Assembly (NCBI GenBank): GCA_019359835.1
Contig: CM033327.1
Location: forward strand, 58,979,446 to 59,043,445
DNA: 64,000 nucleotides
Direction: 5' to 3'
Origin: Pharus latifolius
Lineage: Eukaryota; Streptophyta; Magnoliopsida; Poales; Poaceae
Of the stretch, positions 1 to 12,084 are shown in pieces. The notes beneath the pieces are model-generated. The model did not search any database. It was not told the origin of the DNA and saw nothing but the letters and a program-made list of their open reading frames with translations. The position numbers and the translations under genes are program-made. The first letter of the stretch is position 1. Every line of letters starts with the position of its first letter.

Positions 1-859
1 CCTCTTCTTGATCTTCGTCGGCATCCATAGGGTCCCATTGCATGTCATTGTCTTCTTCTTCCTCAGATGAATCGTTGGTGTTGCAGGTAGCAATCTCTTT
101 TCCTTTGCCTTCAGGAACTTCCTTCCCTTTCGCGAGAGGATACTCTGGTGCAGGGGTGTTGATCACAATGCCACGCGAAGCAGGCGTGAAATAACCCAGG
201 TAATCCCTAGGTCTTCCCACACTCTTGCGGGCTGTGAGTCTTATCTTCAAGCGGTTCCTCTTGTTCACCGATCCTTCGTCTTCGACTTCTCGAGCTCTGC
301 TAGGTTCAGCCAACTCCTGAATCTGTTTCTCCTTCTCTTGGAGTTCTGAGCGAACTTTCGCAAGCGCTCCTTCGAGATAGTGACGATCATCCCGAGCATT
401 CTCATGCTCATGCAGCAACCGAGTGTAGCTTGATTCCAGGACTTGGACTACATCTCTGGTTTTAGTCAGGATGGCGTCTCTCTGGTTGTTGGAGGGATGA
501 ACAGTTCGACGATCCGATCCGGGAACTTGGTAGGGGACAAAGCAGAAAGGAGAACCTATAAGAAAGTCATCGTACAGCTGACGGATGGTACCTATAGCAC
601 GACGAGCAGCGTCTTGGATAGCATCTTCTTCTTCTTCTCTACGAGCTTCCTTTCTTGTTGATCCTCTCCCGATCTCTGGGATCTCGTACACAATCACCGA
701 GGCACGGAAGCCAAAAGGTCTACCATCGACTTCTTCTCGACGGACGTAGTATACGGGTCGCTGGTTGTCTCTTGCTCCCAGAAATTGTAACATCATCCAA
801 AGCATCAATGCCCATGCTCCCAACTCGTCTCCGTGAATCAGCTTCTTACCAGGGGCCAT
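1..859 (-). CDS. Retrotransposon-encoded ORF downstream of the PBS, partial (3' end outside window)
   Basis: The minus strand is open from an ATG at 859 to the window edge, at least 286 codons. The product starts MAPGKKLIHGDELGAW and continues with a Leu/Met/Trp-rich stretch, then a charged coiled-coil-like region (Glu/Arg/Lys/Gln-rich, roughly residues 140-185), then basic and acidic patches. I see no gag zinc knuckle, protease or RT motif in this part. It starts about 190 bp after the primer-binding site of the LTR element on its right, in the same orientation, so it is the first ORF of that retrotransposon. Grass gypsy-type elements can carry an extra ORF in this position, and I infer this is one; a divergent gag is the alternative. 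No frame breaks are visible, which suggests a fairly young insertion. Confidence 0.6.
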   Translation of the reverse strand, partial: MAPGKKLIHGDELGAWALMLWMMLQFLGARDNQRPVYYVRREEVDGRPFGFRASVIVYEIPEIGRGSTRKEARREEEEDAIQDAARRAIGTIRQLYDDFLIGSPFCFVPYQVPGSDRRTVHPSNNQRDAILTKTRDVVQVLESSYTRLLHEHENARDDRHYLEGALAKVRSELQEKEKQIQELAEPSRAREVEDEGSVNKRNRLKIRLTARKSVGRPRDYLGYFTPASRGIVINTPAPEYPLAKGKEVPEGKGKEIATCNTNDSSEEEEDNDMQWDPMDADEDQEE

Positions 860-1047
860 CTGCGATGATGAGACACGGAACACTTAAAAGTAGGAAAACG
901 GTTTTGAAAATTTTCAAATAGTACTCATTATGCTTTTCTTAAACAAATTAGGTTTTTCACAATTAGATTTTTACCAAATAATCTAGCGATTCTCTACTTT
1001 AGGGACGCCCATTCTAGTAAGGGTCACGACCTACAGTCAAGCTTCAT

Positions 1048-1059
1048 GCTCTGATACCA
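1048..1059 (-). other. Primer-binding site (initiator tRNA-Met type)
   Basis: The minus strand reads TGGTATCAGAGC, complementary to the 3' end of plant initiator tRNA-Met, five bases inside the LTR edge at 1065. It sets the element's orientation (minus) and marks the LTR as the 5' LTR. Confidence 0.85.
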
Positions 1060-1064
1060 TTCGC

Positions 1065-4000
1065 TGTGAGACCCCCATTTGAGGATCACCTTGGTAACCG
1101 CCCAGGTAGGTTACACACAGCAGGATGACACATGAGCTCCAAACCAGACAAGCATAATAATAACATTAAACAGGTAGCAGGCCAGCTTGGCCAATATTAC
1201 ATACCCAAAGCACCGAAAATGGCGCTAAGTAGAGTTGCTAAGAAAATAACAAGTTTATCAGAACCAGAGTCGGTATCTAGGTACCGAACACACAGCATAA
1301 AGCACAAAGCAACGACAAAAAGCTTGATTTCCATCCGCAGCGGGGTTGAAGTGGCTCCTCCCACATCTGACTTGACTTGGTGCGCAATCCTTCTAGAACG
1401 TGGGCTCGTCCGGGGCATTTCCATCTTCTTCCTGGAACTCATAACTGAAGGAATCGGGATCCTCGAATCCCTCTTCTACAGTTGGATGTAAAATGCAAGG
1501 GTGAGCACTTGGTGCTCAGCAACACTCATTCCGGGGATTAATGTAATTGTACTTACATGAGAGTGAAATATATGATTCCGGGGTTTTGGTTTCATATGGA
1601 TAGAGATATATAGATTTCCAAGTCATTTGTTTGTTAAAACAGAACTTTATCATGAAAACGATACTTTAAACATTAAACAAGTTTTCAATAAAACATTAGA
1701 TGTAGTGGTCTCCCATGAGTCACTACTTTGTTAACCGCATTATGAAAACATTCCAAAACATTACTTGTGCTATAACCCATGGATAACATCCACTACGAAA
1801 AGACTCCTGAACCTGGGAGTACAGAGTATCTGACACTTCTTTTACGCTTTGCAAAGGTGTACCTCTTTTTAAATCCACTGGTTCACTCGGCTTTCAAGTC
1901 GGATCAGCTCCATGTGACTTATACACATGTGACAAGGCCGAGATCACACAACGCTTTACAGTTCAGTATTAACAGTATCCCTGCCCGGTAAATAGACAAT
2001 TAAGTCTCAAGTACCGTTGTGGGTCTTACCCACTGCCTTACTTCCTAGCCTCTCTGGTCTATGTTCCCTCAGGACACATAGCCTTGGTCTATGTCCACGC
2101 GAGACATACGACCATTTAAGATTACAGCCGCTCACGGCTTAATCAGGTCTAGGGCGCCTTCCTTCATTTACGCCTTTTTCTCTCATCATTTTTCTGACTC
2201 ACATCACTCATGGCCGAACCTTGGCCTTCCAGTTTCCACGCGAGAAACCAGATCGTCAAACCATGCAGGGAACTGCTAATACCAAAAAGCTACTGAGTTG
2301 TGCCTGTCCCATACCAGGCAAGTGGTTGGTACGTTTACAATTCGTATAGAGACACAGCACAAGGTTCTTGTCCTTATGAACCAATAGTGAGGAACATTCA
2401 CATACCCTGGTGCGCACCGCACCCTCTCCATACAATCCAATCCTCACTACTGATCCCTTTTATCGGTTTTCTTGTCAAAACGGTTTTCATTATAACTTCT
2501 CATGTATTTGACCATTTCAAGTTTAATGTGGATATTCAGTATATGAGTCCTAGGGTGACAAAAGCATATATATGAAGGTTCAATAACAAGAGGGGTTTTA
2601 TGATTCATTAGGGAATATCTACTCATGTCATTCAAACATAACTTGTATTTTAACTAAACATGCATAGTAAGAAACAGTGAATATACTTCATGTGAAAATA
2701 TTGGGTGAGACATGATCAAAGGAATGAGGCTTGCCTTGCAATGTGGGGTCTAAAAACTCAGACGGATCTTCAAGGACTTCTTCCGCTCCTTCAGCTTCTG
2801 ACTCTGCGGCAATCAGACAACACACCAACACATACCACATAAGCATACTGAAAATAGTTTCTATAGAAAATATTAAGTAAATAAGTCATGTATGCAGGGG
2901 AAAAGGTTAGGGTAAGGTCACAAGGGCTCTGGTCGAAGAAACGGCTAAAAAGGATTGAACGTCGAAGGGTCGACATTCAGTTCATGGCTTTGACATAACT
3001 GGAAACTAGTCTTAGGATGGTTTTCTGGAGAAGTGATAGTAGAGAAAGTTGTAGATCTCAACTCCAGGAATCTAAGGGACAAGGTGGTATTTCAATTGCT
3101 CAACCAGAAGGGGTCAAACAAGGCTAATGCCAGTGGCTGACATGCACTGACATGGTGCTGGACATGGCCAGAAACTAGGGCATGGCTTAACTTTTGATCC
3201 AGGGCTCCAAATGATGCACCACTTTGTCTGGGAGGTAGGCATTACTAACAGGAACAATATACTCAACAGGCACAAGGGCTGAAAGTGGCCGGAGGGTGGC
3301 CAAATCCGGCGATGAACCACGGTGGCCTGGACATGAACTGAGTTACTGGACAGTGATCTTGGCATAGGCATAACTCACAATCTAGGCAGATCCAGGTGTC
3401 GAGCTTGTGGACAATATTGCTCAGGGTACTGGAATCTATCTAAGGGACAAGGTTTCAGGTGCTGGATCGGCCGGGAACAAATTCCGGCGACCGGCGCTGG
3501 AGAAGACGACACTGGACAAAGGGGGTTTTCGATTCAGGGCGAATGAGCTCAATTCCAAGCTTGGGGATGATCTCTAGGGCACAACAAAGCTACTGGAGAG
3601 GTTAATTTCATTGGATATCGGCCGGAGAAGCTTGGCGCCGAAGTCCGGCGAACGGCCGAGGTTCGAATTTGGGATTTCTTCGATTTGGGCTTAATTGGGG
3701 ATTCTGGTTCCACAGGCTTGCTAAGAAATGGCTAAGGATCAATTTCTACTACTGGTACGAGAGCTAATTCGGGATGAAATGGCTAGCATTGGGGAAACAG
3801 GGCAATTGGGCCTTTCCGGCGATCACCGGCGATGGGGATCGATCTGGTGCAATTGGTTGCTTGGGCACGGGAAGATGGGTGTGGGGAACTTACTGGTGAA
3901 CCTGGATTGGAGAGATGGGCTATGGTTTGCTCTGGCGACGGTGGCTCCAGAAACAGCTCGCCGGAGAAGAAAGGGAAACAGTGAAGAACCGGGAATTTGG

Positions 4001-4930
4001 CTAAGTCCTGGCGTTGTATTTCTTCACAGTGCTGAAGGGGTTTATATAGGCATTGAGGCGAAGCTTGCGAGGGGGAACGGCGAGAGAACTTGTGCCGGGG
4101 ACGAGACCGGCCGGGTGCAGCTGGGACAGCGGTGACCGGCGATGTGATTGCGCACTGGCGGTGTAGCTGCTCTACAGGCTTTGTCGATTGCATTGGGACT
4201 TCACCAGTGATGGCGCAGATGCGGAGGCAGTAGCAAGGCTCCGGCAACGACACGTAACGCATGCAATTGCCACGGCAACGGTTGCGCGCGCGCGAAGACG
4301 ATGCCCTGGAGCGCGGGCGTTTATCCGCTGGGCAAGGCGAGGCCACGGCGCTGGCACGTGCGCGGGAGGTGGTTTGGTTGCTCACGAGTGCAGGCGACAA
4401 GAGGCGACGGCCGGCGGCGAGCAACTGCGGCGAGAAAACGCGGCACGGCAACGGCAATACAGCACTGGTCGAGGGCACGACCACGCGCTGGTCGAAAGGG
4501 CCTGAAAAGAATATTTGGGATGTTCTGTAATTTCTGAAACTTATTCCAGGGGCTGTTCTGTGAGGATAATTTGAATAGGACTTGGGCCTGTTTGCAAATT
4601 TGGAGATCTGAGGGTCCGATCTGAAATCTGATTTCGCAGCTAAGTTGCAAAAGATTAGTGGAACTTATCTGGCCAAAGTTTGGTAAGATCGGGCAAGATC
4701 TGAAGGGTTTCGACAAAATTGGGGAAAACAGTTTAGGGTAAAACAGGGTAATTAGGGTTTTAAAATGGCGAGGCTTGAAACTCGGCTTTAGGGTGAGATT
4801 TTGGAGATGGTCCCGAAGGGAAAAATGTTCTGAACAACATTTAGAAGGGAATGGCTGAAGCAGATTAGGTTTTGGGGTCTAGATGTGGATTTTGGCTATT
4901 TTAGGGTTTAGCAAAAACAGGGGTGTTACA
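1065..4930 (-). mobile_element. 5' LTR (about 3.9 kb) of a Ty3/gypsy-like retrotransposon
   Basis: The segment begins TGTGAGACCCCC and ends GGGGTGTTACA, which are imperfect inverted ends of the TG...CA type common in large grass gypsy elements. The PBS lies just outside the left edge on the minus strand, so this is the 5' LTR of an element whose body continues left beyond base 1. A TATA-like CCTATATAAA on the minus strand near 4041-4050 could be the LTR promoter. The open frames inside (for example 3783-4484 minus and 4188-4537 plus) are GC-biased and match no domain I know. The right end interrupts a Harbinger ORF exactly at 4930/4931. The partner LTR is outside the window, so the target-site duplication (expected to begin TCTGG at 4931) cannot be checked. 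Confidence 0.75.
4041..4050 (-). promoter_or_regulatory. Putative LTR TATA box
   Basis: CCTATATAAA on the minus strand, about 880 bp from the upstream edge of the LTR. It is a plausible U3 promoter element, supported only by motif and position. Confidence 0.35.
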
Positions 4931-6193
4931 TCTGGAGCACGAAAAATCGAAATTTAATAACAAAGTCTGCGATAGCGGAATTTAGTAGTTAGATGAGCAC
5001 TCACAAGTCGCATGTCGTCATGTTGGGACCAGAGCATTCGTTTACGCTGTGCCCCAGCCCTTCGTTCGCCTTTGCCAGCGTTGTCGTCGGCCTCGATCAC
5101 TCCCGGGGCCGAGCTATGCGGACTCCCGGTATCCGATACGGACGTGGACTGGGAATTTTTGCTCGGTGGTTGAGGAGGCGACATTCCTGCATACATGGTC
5201 GGAGTTCCAATGTAATGAGGATTTTGGCCGTAAGGGCCGTAGGGGGATTGCGCGTACGGATATGCATATGGATGTGGTTGGCCGTATGGAGGGGGTGCAA
5301 CGTACGGTGGATAGCACATCGGGTATGGTAGGGGAGGGGGCTGAAAACTGGGCGGATTTTGACTGTTTGGCGCTTGGGAGTTCTCCTCATCTAAATTTGG
5401 TTCGCCAAACTAATTAACATAACCGCCGGGGGGATTATTGGCCATTGAAAATTTTTTCGAAAAATACTGGATGAACAGGAGAGTGCAAAGTGTGTGAGTT
5501 TTGGTTTGCTTGAGGGTAAATGAGCTGAAAATTGGGCATATATATAGGCAGGGGGTCACACAAATTTTCAGGAATATTTTGCAATTTTTTTGGAATTTTT
5601 TGGATTTTTTATGAATTTTTAACCTCAGAAATGAATAAAATAACTTCAACGGCTATTTTTAAACGGCTTAATTTAAACGGCTATTTTTTAAGTCACTGAC
5701 AGGTGGGACCGAGGGGACAAAATCTTCAAACGGCTATTTTTCCCAACCCCAGCTCAAAACCGCCACTGACATGCGGGCCCTCTACACACGCGGGCCCACC
5801 TGACAGCGACCCAGCACGCGCACGAAACGCGTTCACACCAGCCCACGCGTTTTGTGGGGCCCACCGCGCCTCGTCCCGCACCTCCACACCGCACACACAT
5901 TCACTGTCACGTGGCCCCGAGATGCATTTGGGCTCACCTGTCAGTACGATTTCACGGGAGGGTACGAAGCCACCGTTTCTCGCGCCGTGGGCCCCGCAAA
6001 CCGCGTGACGATGCGTCCCCGCGTGCTCCAACGCAGCCGCTTCGCCCAATCACGCGTCGCGGGCCCCACTTGTCAGAGCGTCACCGTTGCAGCTTCGCCT
6101 GCCGTCGTCTCTCTCCTCTCGCGATTTTTTTATTAATATTTTCCGGTGGGACCCACTTGTCAGGGCGTCGAGGCGACGGCGTTGGAGAGAGCC
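4931..6193 (-). mobile_element. PIF/Harbinger DNA transposon, 5' part, interrupted by the LTR element
   Basis: The right end reads, on the minus strand, GGCTCTCTCCAACGCCGTCG preceded by TTA (6194-6196, plus strand TAA), the TIR and 3-bp target site of Harbinger elements. Inside are a long GC-rich leader, repeats of AACGGCTATTTTT (5648-5740), and an ORF1-type coding exon. The left side is cut at 4931 by the LTR retrotransposon, so the transposase half and the other TIR, if present, lie beyond the window. The MITE at 44672-45159 has related ends and a similar GTGGG.CCCACTTG subterminal block. Confidence 0.75.
5005..5445 (-). pseudogene. Harbinger ORF1 (Myb/trihelix-like DNA-binding protein), first exon
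   Basis: From an ATG at 5445 the minus strand reads MANNPPGGYVN, then an in-frame TAG, then continues in the same frame as a Pro/Tyr/Gln-rich N-terminus and a segment KRMLWSQHDDMRLVSA. The last is the start of the Myb-like domain of Harbinger ORF1 proteins, which act with the DDE transposase in excision. A good donor, GTGAGT, follows at 5004, so the exon probably ends at 5005 and the next exon was separated by the LTR insertion at 4930. The early stop and the insertion make it non-functional as it stands. The family call rests on the W-x2-x-DD-x-RL pattern and element context, not on a search. Confidence 0.65.
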
Positions 6194-6196
6194 TAA

Positions 6197-7489
6197 TATA
6201 GCATGTTGTAAAATTTCAAGCCCAAATTCGATCAAATTTGAGAAAAATAAAAAATAAGAATGGAGAATTTCTTGTGAACAATGACTTTTTGTTTTTTTCA
6301 TTTTGTTTTATGTTCTTATTTCTTATCAGTCATGAATTTCTCTCTTTCTATATTTTTTCTTGTAGCACCGATCAAATTTTGACTTGAATTTTATGGAAAA
6401 ATAGATGAATTATAGGGTTATTTACTTAATTTTTTTGTGAATTTTTCGTGATGATAGAGTAGGTTAACTGGAATAATTAGTATGTTAACATCCAATTGAG
6501 GATTTGTATAAAATACTTGTCCATATATGAAATTGTGAATAACTGTAGTTGAATAAAAAGAACACGAACAGAACATCTGTGTTCTGTTTGTTATGAGCAA
6601 AAACATACAAGAAATTCATTAACATCCTTAAGTTCTTCCGTTAAGTCTATAAATAGTGTGTACTAATACCTAAAATGAGAAACCAATCTAACAAATGCTA
6701 TTTTTCTGATTATTTTTTAGCATTTTTGCGGCAACTCACTAGCAAAATCATCGGTTAGATTTACAAAATACTGTATTAGTGGTAGATAAAAAACGAGTTC
6801 AGGTTAGCATTGTGCATAAACTCTAGAAAATAAGAAAAGAACAGCAGAAGCCATGCAGATTCGGGGAGAGTAATGCGTTCATGAGAAGATAGAATAACCA
6901 AAAGCGCGCACGCATGTAAAATGAAGCCATGAAGGGGATTACGCAGACATATCGATATAGATTAACGCACAAGTCAAAGCGGACCAAAAAGATTTTGGAT
7001 TCGAGTGGCCTGAAGCTGTGCAGTAGCAGTAACACACCGTTTCCAAGTAAATGGAGGCTTGCAGGAAAGCCTGCCAGGGAGGAGCGTTTCTGTACCTCCC
7101 AAACCCCGTGAGCCTCGTGAAGCAGCAGTAATTCAGTCTCTATTTTCCTCAAAAAACAAAATGTTTTTCCTTTCAAATTCGCTATAAGCTCTCTTTCTCG
7201 GCGATGCTCAGAATTGTAGACCATCAAAAATCTCAAGTCCAATCAAAATGTTCTTATAAGGACCCTAAAATGACACTAATCAAAAACCCTGAAATGGACA
7301 CTTCATCGATTCAGATTCTACGTCATTTTTTAGTTGTATTATTTATTTCCCTTTCTTCTCTCCAATCATCCATTCTCACATAAAACTAAGCATCGAAACT
7401 ATCAACATCCAAAGGAGAAAAAAAAAATACAAAATTTGACAAAGGAATATAAAATCGAACCGCACAAGCCCTCCGGCGGTCGCCGCCGG
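6197..7489. other. Intergenic DNA, no gene seen
   Basis: AT-rich sequence with only short frames. It would contain the 3' UTR of the DUF868 gene at its right end. I see no RNA gene or clear TIR-bounded element. Confidence 0.5.
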
Positions 7490-8428
7490 TCACCGCTTGT
7501 AGCACTGCACATGCAAGAAGAAGCCTCCCGGCGACTGCCCTCTCTTGGCCAGCTCCTCGTCCAACCAAACCCTCCCGCCATCCCCCGCCCCGCGCGCCTT
7601 CACCATGAACTGTGCGCCGCCGCCGCCGCCAAACCACCAGTCGTGCACGTCCCACATGACCTCCACCACCGCGCCATCCGCCAGCACCGCCGTGCGATTC
7701 CCTCGGAAGTTCCACTTCACCCGCCGCGCCTCAACCACTTTCTTCCCGTCGATGGCCACCGCCACCAACCCCTGGTCCCTCGCCTCCCACTCCTCCCCCC
7801 GGCACACCACCGTCACCTCGTGCTCCGCCCCGTCGTCGCGGAACCTGCACCGCGTGGTGTGGGACACGGCGGCGGCGGGGGAGGACGCGCGGAGCTGCTC
7901 GCGGCGGCTGAGGAGGGCGCGCCGCGGGGCGGCGGCGAAGCGGCGGGCAAGGTCGCGCGCCGCATCGCCGCCGCCGAGGAGGAGGGCGAGCTCGGCGTCG
8001 GCGACGACGGCAAGGTAGTAGTCGCGGGAGGGCTCCTGGGAGGACGGGGAGGTGTACTTGGCGTCCGCGGTGTCCCAGTAGATAGCCACGACGGTGCCGG
8101 CCTCGGTGACGAAGGACCGGCTCCCACGCTTCTTCTGCAGGAAGTGGTGGGTGCTCGCCGGCATCAGGGTCACGCTTGTCCGGCGCGGCGTGACCGCATT
8201 AGCAGCCACTGCGGACGGAGATGAGCCATCATCGATGGCCACGGCAAGGCCGGCACCGACGACGCTCCGGGTCCACGTCACCTTGATGAGAAGCTCCTTG
8301 CGCGAGGACAGCGCCGCCTTGTAAACGCAAGTGGTCGATGCCTGCAGAGACCGGTCGAGGGTGCCGCCGGCTACAGAAGAGGAGGAGAGGCCGACGGAGC
8401 TGTCGCCGAAGCAGGAGAAGTCTCGCAT
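7490..8428 (-). CDS. DUF868 family protein
   Basis: An intronless frame of 312 aa, GC-rich as is usual for single-exon grass genes. I start it at the second Met (8428), giving MRDFSCFG, because DUF868 proteins typically begin MRDF.(S)CFG. An upstream in-frame Met at 8473 would add 15 residues. The body has the family's alternating beta-strand character, with the conserved-looking blocks VYKAALSSRKELLIKVTW near residue 35, VVAIYWDTADAKY near 115, HTTRCRFRDD near 190, VKWNFRGNRT, VMWDVHDWWF, and a C-terminal GGFFLHVQCYKR. The family is plant-specific and I know of no biochemical function for it. No frame breaks. It stands alone between two transposon-rich blocks. The opposite-strand frames here (including one of 296 codons) are shadows of the GC bias. 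Confidence 0.85.
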   Translation of the reverse strand: MRDFSCFGDSSVGLSSSSVAGGTLDRSLQASTTCVYKAALSSRKELLIKVTWTRSVVGAGLAVAIDDGSSPSAVAANAVTPRRTSVTLMPASTHHFLQKKRGSRSFVTEAGTVVAIYWDTADAKYTSPSSQEPSRDYYLAVVADAELALLLGGGDAARDLARRFAAAPRRALLSRREQLRASSPAAAVSHTTRCRFRDDGAEHEVTVVCRGEEWEARDQGLVAVAIDGKKVVEARRVKWNFRGNRTAVLADGAVVEVMWDVHDWWFGGGGGAQFMVKARGAGDGGRVWLDEELAKRGQSPGGFFLHVQCYKR

Positions 8429-8599
8429 TTCCCGATTCTTGGGAGGAAGAAGGAACGATACAGAGAGCTGCACAGATGGAAAAGGTGGTGTTTGGGAGTT
8501 ATCGGAGAGAAGACAGTACAGTGCAGGTACAAGACCAGAATGTTTTTTGTTTTGGATCCCGCCCAGTTACGTAATCGTAATCGTAACCGTACAAGGGCC

Positions 8600-10640
8600 T
8601 AGGCCAGCCGAGTCAAACGTATGTGGTAGATGTACATGGATTTCATATTTTCTCATTTTAGTTGGACAAGGTTAGTGGTAAATGTATATGCCGTGAGGTG
8701 CGCCTGCATTTAAAGCAAACTATCAACTCTTCTTTGCTCTTACAAATCATGAGCGATGACACCTTCCCGTTAGGTATAATAACACTCCACCCTTTATGTT
8801 ATTTTCCGTATTGTATTGCACTGTAATGCAACTGAATCTTGTAAGAACGAATAGTGTGTGCAAAAATCAGGACGTTTTTTTTTTAACAGTCATGTTGCCT
8901 ACAAATAAGTTTGATTAATTCTCCCCTCATCTACCAACAATATAAAACAGTAACATGAGCCTTTTTGTGGGATAGACCACACTATCCAGGATGCTTATCA
9001 TGTATGCAGATTCTCTAGATTTATCGTGACTCCCAACAAATAATCGTTGCACTTGTCATTCAACATCTGGATTCAGAATTTAAGTATCTAACCATACTTA
9101 CATTGATGGTGATTCTTTACTAAAATATTTTTTGGACATCTCTCACCAGATAGGTGGGGTTCAGGCTTCAGAAAAACACCATCATGTGCATAAGAAAACT
9201 GGAGATCATTTTAGACTCACATGTAAGGATGATTTGTATCTCTCAATAAAAAAATGTAAGGATGATTAATCAGGAATAAAAAATTCTGATACCTAACGAG
9301 ACTGCATATGAATGTTGACATGAGCCATATGACGCGCCATACATGGTGCGTGATGCCACGCTTGCCAGCGACAGAAATGATTAGCTATGCAGTATGTTTT
9401 GTTTTCATGTGGTTGCTGTCCTACTCCTAACTAATGCATTGTTTCTATGTTTTTTCTTTCATTTGTTAGATGTAAATTGTATACGAAATTTTTTTTGTGT
9501 AGTAACTTCTATAGTCATCTGCTTCTTGGTGTATCTCAGCTTACACATTTAGAATTTTTTATGCAAAATTTAATGACTTTGGATATCACTTATACAAAAT
9601 AAGTTTTCTACATAATTTTTGACCAACCTCAACCAGGAAGATGTTGATTAAAATAACGCCAAAATGTCAAACAGCAATAAATTTCTGCCTAATTAAACTA
9701 AATGGTGAAAAAGACACGAAGTAATACCATGAACATTATGCCTTGACCGAAGAACGGTGCATGTCTTGTTTTAATCCCGTACTAGCAGTTTAATTGCTTG
9801 TGCTAACATTGATTGTATTTTGACTCAAGATCAAACATATCTGAGCTTTTGCAAAATGCAAACAAGGCAAACCAAAATTAACCAAACTCACACATGTTTG
9901 GGTTGAATCTACTCCTGGTTTTTGTGGGCTGATGACCTTCATGCCTCCTAATTAACAAAATTCACCATTGTTATTTATTTCTTTGTTTGTTCGTAGTCAT
10001 TCCGGTCCTTTACGAAGACCTGGCTTGGACACAGATCGTTACATATAAAAAGAAAAGAAGTGAAAAAAAAAATGAAATTATGGAGTGAGGGTCTACGTCT
10101 CATAAATTTATTTTGCTGTGCGAGTTCAAGCATCACATCACATCAACTGCAGCAACTACATTTAATTCGTGGACTAGTAAATTTTAATCGCTCAACTGTC
10201 ACACTGTAACGAAAGAACCGGTCACGCTGGACTACACTGACCATGCACGCCACGACACAGATGATCATTTCACTTGCACAAATGAAACTGGCAGTAGAAA
10301 GATAATATGATCAGTAAAGTACCCTTTTCTTACAAGCAATTTTTTTCTGTGGCATTTGTGTTCAATTACTCTAGATCTCGCAATCTTTGGAATGTTTACA
10401 AATTTACGAGTTTGATAAGTGCGACGCACTATGCCGAGATGGGATTGCAGTGGGGGGCGTGGGAGATGCTTCAAAGTAGTTTAGTTTGATGTGTTTAGTT
10501 GTCTATATAATATTAAATCTGGTTTGTATGTGAGGAATAAGTTATGAATATACAATTAAATGGTGTTTGATTGATGTATGAAATTGTGTATTTGTTATAT
10601 GGTTGATATAAGTATAAAAATATATAAGAAAGAAATACTA
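8600..10640. other. Intergenic DNA, no gene seen
   Basis: Upstream side of the DUF868 gene. The first few hundred bases should hold its promoter. The rest is AT-rich with no frame above about 70 codons and no terminal repeats I could pair. Confidence 0.45.
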
Positions 10641-10654
10641 CCAACACTAATTAA

Positions 10655-10890
10655 TATTTTATTTCACTTTAATAGTTTTTATTCTATTTTAATTATTCTT
10701 AATCAACATTAATCTATGCTAAAAACTATTAATATACAATAATCACTCTCTAATTACACAAACTAAGAATCATTATTATTTCATATTCCACTTCAAAAAT
10801 AGTTATTTTGGCATAATAGTCTTTAATCAATCTTAATTCATACTAAAAAGCATTATTATATATTAATTATTTTTTAATTACGTAATTAGG
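10655..10890. repeat. Degenerate tandem duplication, AT-rich
   Basis: Two diverged copies of about 115 bp follow each other (about 10655-10768 and 10780-10890). Both contain a run like TTAATC..(T)TAAT.(C)AT.CTAAAAA..ATTA, then TAATTAC near the end. The match is partial and judged by eye. Confidence 0.4.
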
Positions 10891-10899
10891 GCCAGACTA

Positions 10900-12084
10900 T
10901 GGAGAAATTGTGGGCGGGAATGTATCTAGTGGGCCAGACTCACAACCACTTTTTGCATCTGTTTGTTCAAATTTAAAATCATGTGCAGACTGCATCACAC
11001 GAGTCAGGCTAAATATGATATAAACAAAAGGCATGGTTAACGGACGTAATAAGACCGACATGTACGGTCGTGCCGAGGTCGTGTGACGGGAGAGGCATAG
11101 ACAAAAGCTCCACTGCGCGTGGACTAACTATATGGTACTAGCGTTTTTGGAGTAATCGCTTGGGTAAGAACGGCAACGAATCGGCCTCTAGTGGGGTGCA
11201 AAACATAAATCAAGGCCTCGGAAAGTCGCAACAGCTATTTAGTCCATCACACGACCTGCTCGTTGATGAGACAGACGTGCGTTCATGACATTCATGCATT
11301 GCCGGCTTATCATTAGCTTCAGTGTTTTATTTGACATATTCTTTTCTTTTCGCCCTTTTTGCCCAATATTTGGACATCTAGAAAATAAAAATCTTTGTGC
11401 GAGAGGATTAATTGGTTCATGGAGAGTTTGGAGAGAGCCAAAAAATTCATGCATAATTATTTTGTCATTCTCAAATTCTAAAAAATCCATAAATAATTCA
11501 TCTAACATTTTGTTGACAGGATTTAAATCATGACATATAATATAAAATGTCACACTAACGGAACTAGCAACTTATTGCAGAAAAGAAAAACTGTAAACTT
11601 TTTTAAGACAAAAGCGTAACAGCTCATAATGTGAGAATGCTAACATAGGTTGCCGTGAGATATTGCAAATTACAATATCTAACATTACTTGTGGGATGGC
11701 CAGATATTGTTTTTAGTTGTACTTGCAAAACAAAAGAAAAAAGTTTGGTAAGATCGCACAAGAGAAGATTTGGGCAGTGAAGTACAAAAATTATTAAATG
11801 AGATATTACAAAATTTTGGAATTTTTCACATACGACTATGTTCAAAGTCAAAGACACGAGCAAAGAAAGGGAGAAAAGTTCAAAAGCATTCATATGCCTT
11901 AGTTTTCGAAGCTTTTTTTTTTTTGACTCGGTGGGAAAACTATCATTCGCTGGGCGGACCCTCCTAGTTATCGATTTTGGTATTTTCATGGTCTCTACGG
12001 CTTGAGTATTTAAAGAAATTAGTTAAAATTTCACGTGATTGTATGATTAGTTTACATTATTCAAATTTTTGTCTTTATTTTATA
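10900..12084. other. Intergenic DNA, no gene seen
   Basis: Only short frames on both strands (up to 121 codons at 11624-11989 minus, with no recognisable domain). No paired terminal repeats found. Confidence 0.4.

Noticed and set aside
3728..4135. 135-codon plus ORF in the LTR as a host gene
   Set aside because: Lies inside the TG...CA-bounded LTR with no intron or domain evidence.
3783..4537. ORFs of up to 233 codons inside the large LTR
   Set aside because: Both strands open at once, no domain, composition-driven; LTRs do not normally encode protein.
6430..6520. MITE shared with 38640-38720
   Set aside because: A loosely similar phrase (TTTTT.GTGA.GAT.....GGTTTA/AACTGG...ATTA) occurs in both, but no ends or duplications could be defined.
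7334..8224. 296-codon plus-strand ORF (and 7545-8018, 7813-8127) over the DUF868 gene
   Set aside because: Low-complexity Arg/Pro/Ala translation opposite a GC-rich real gene; shadow frames.
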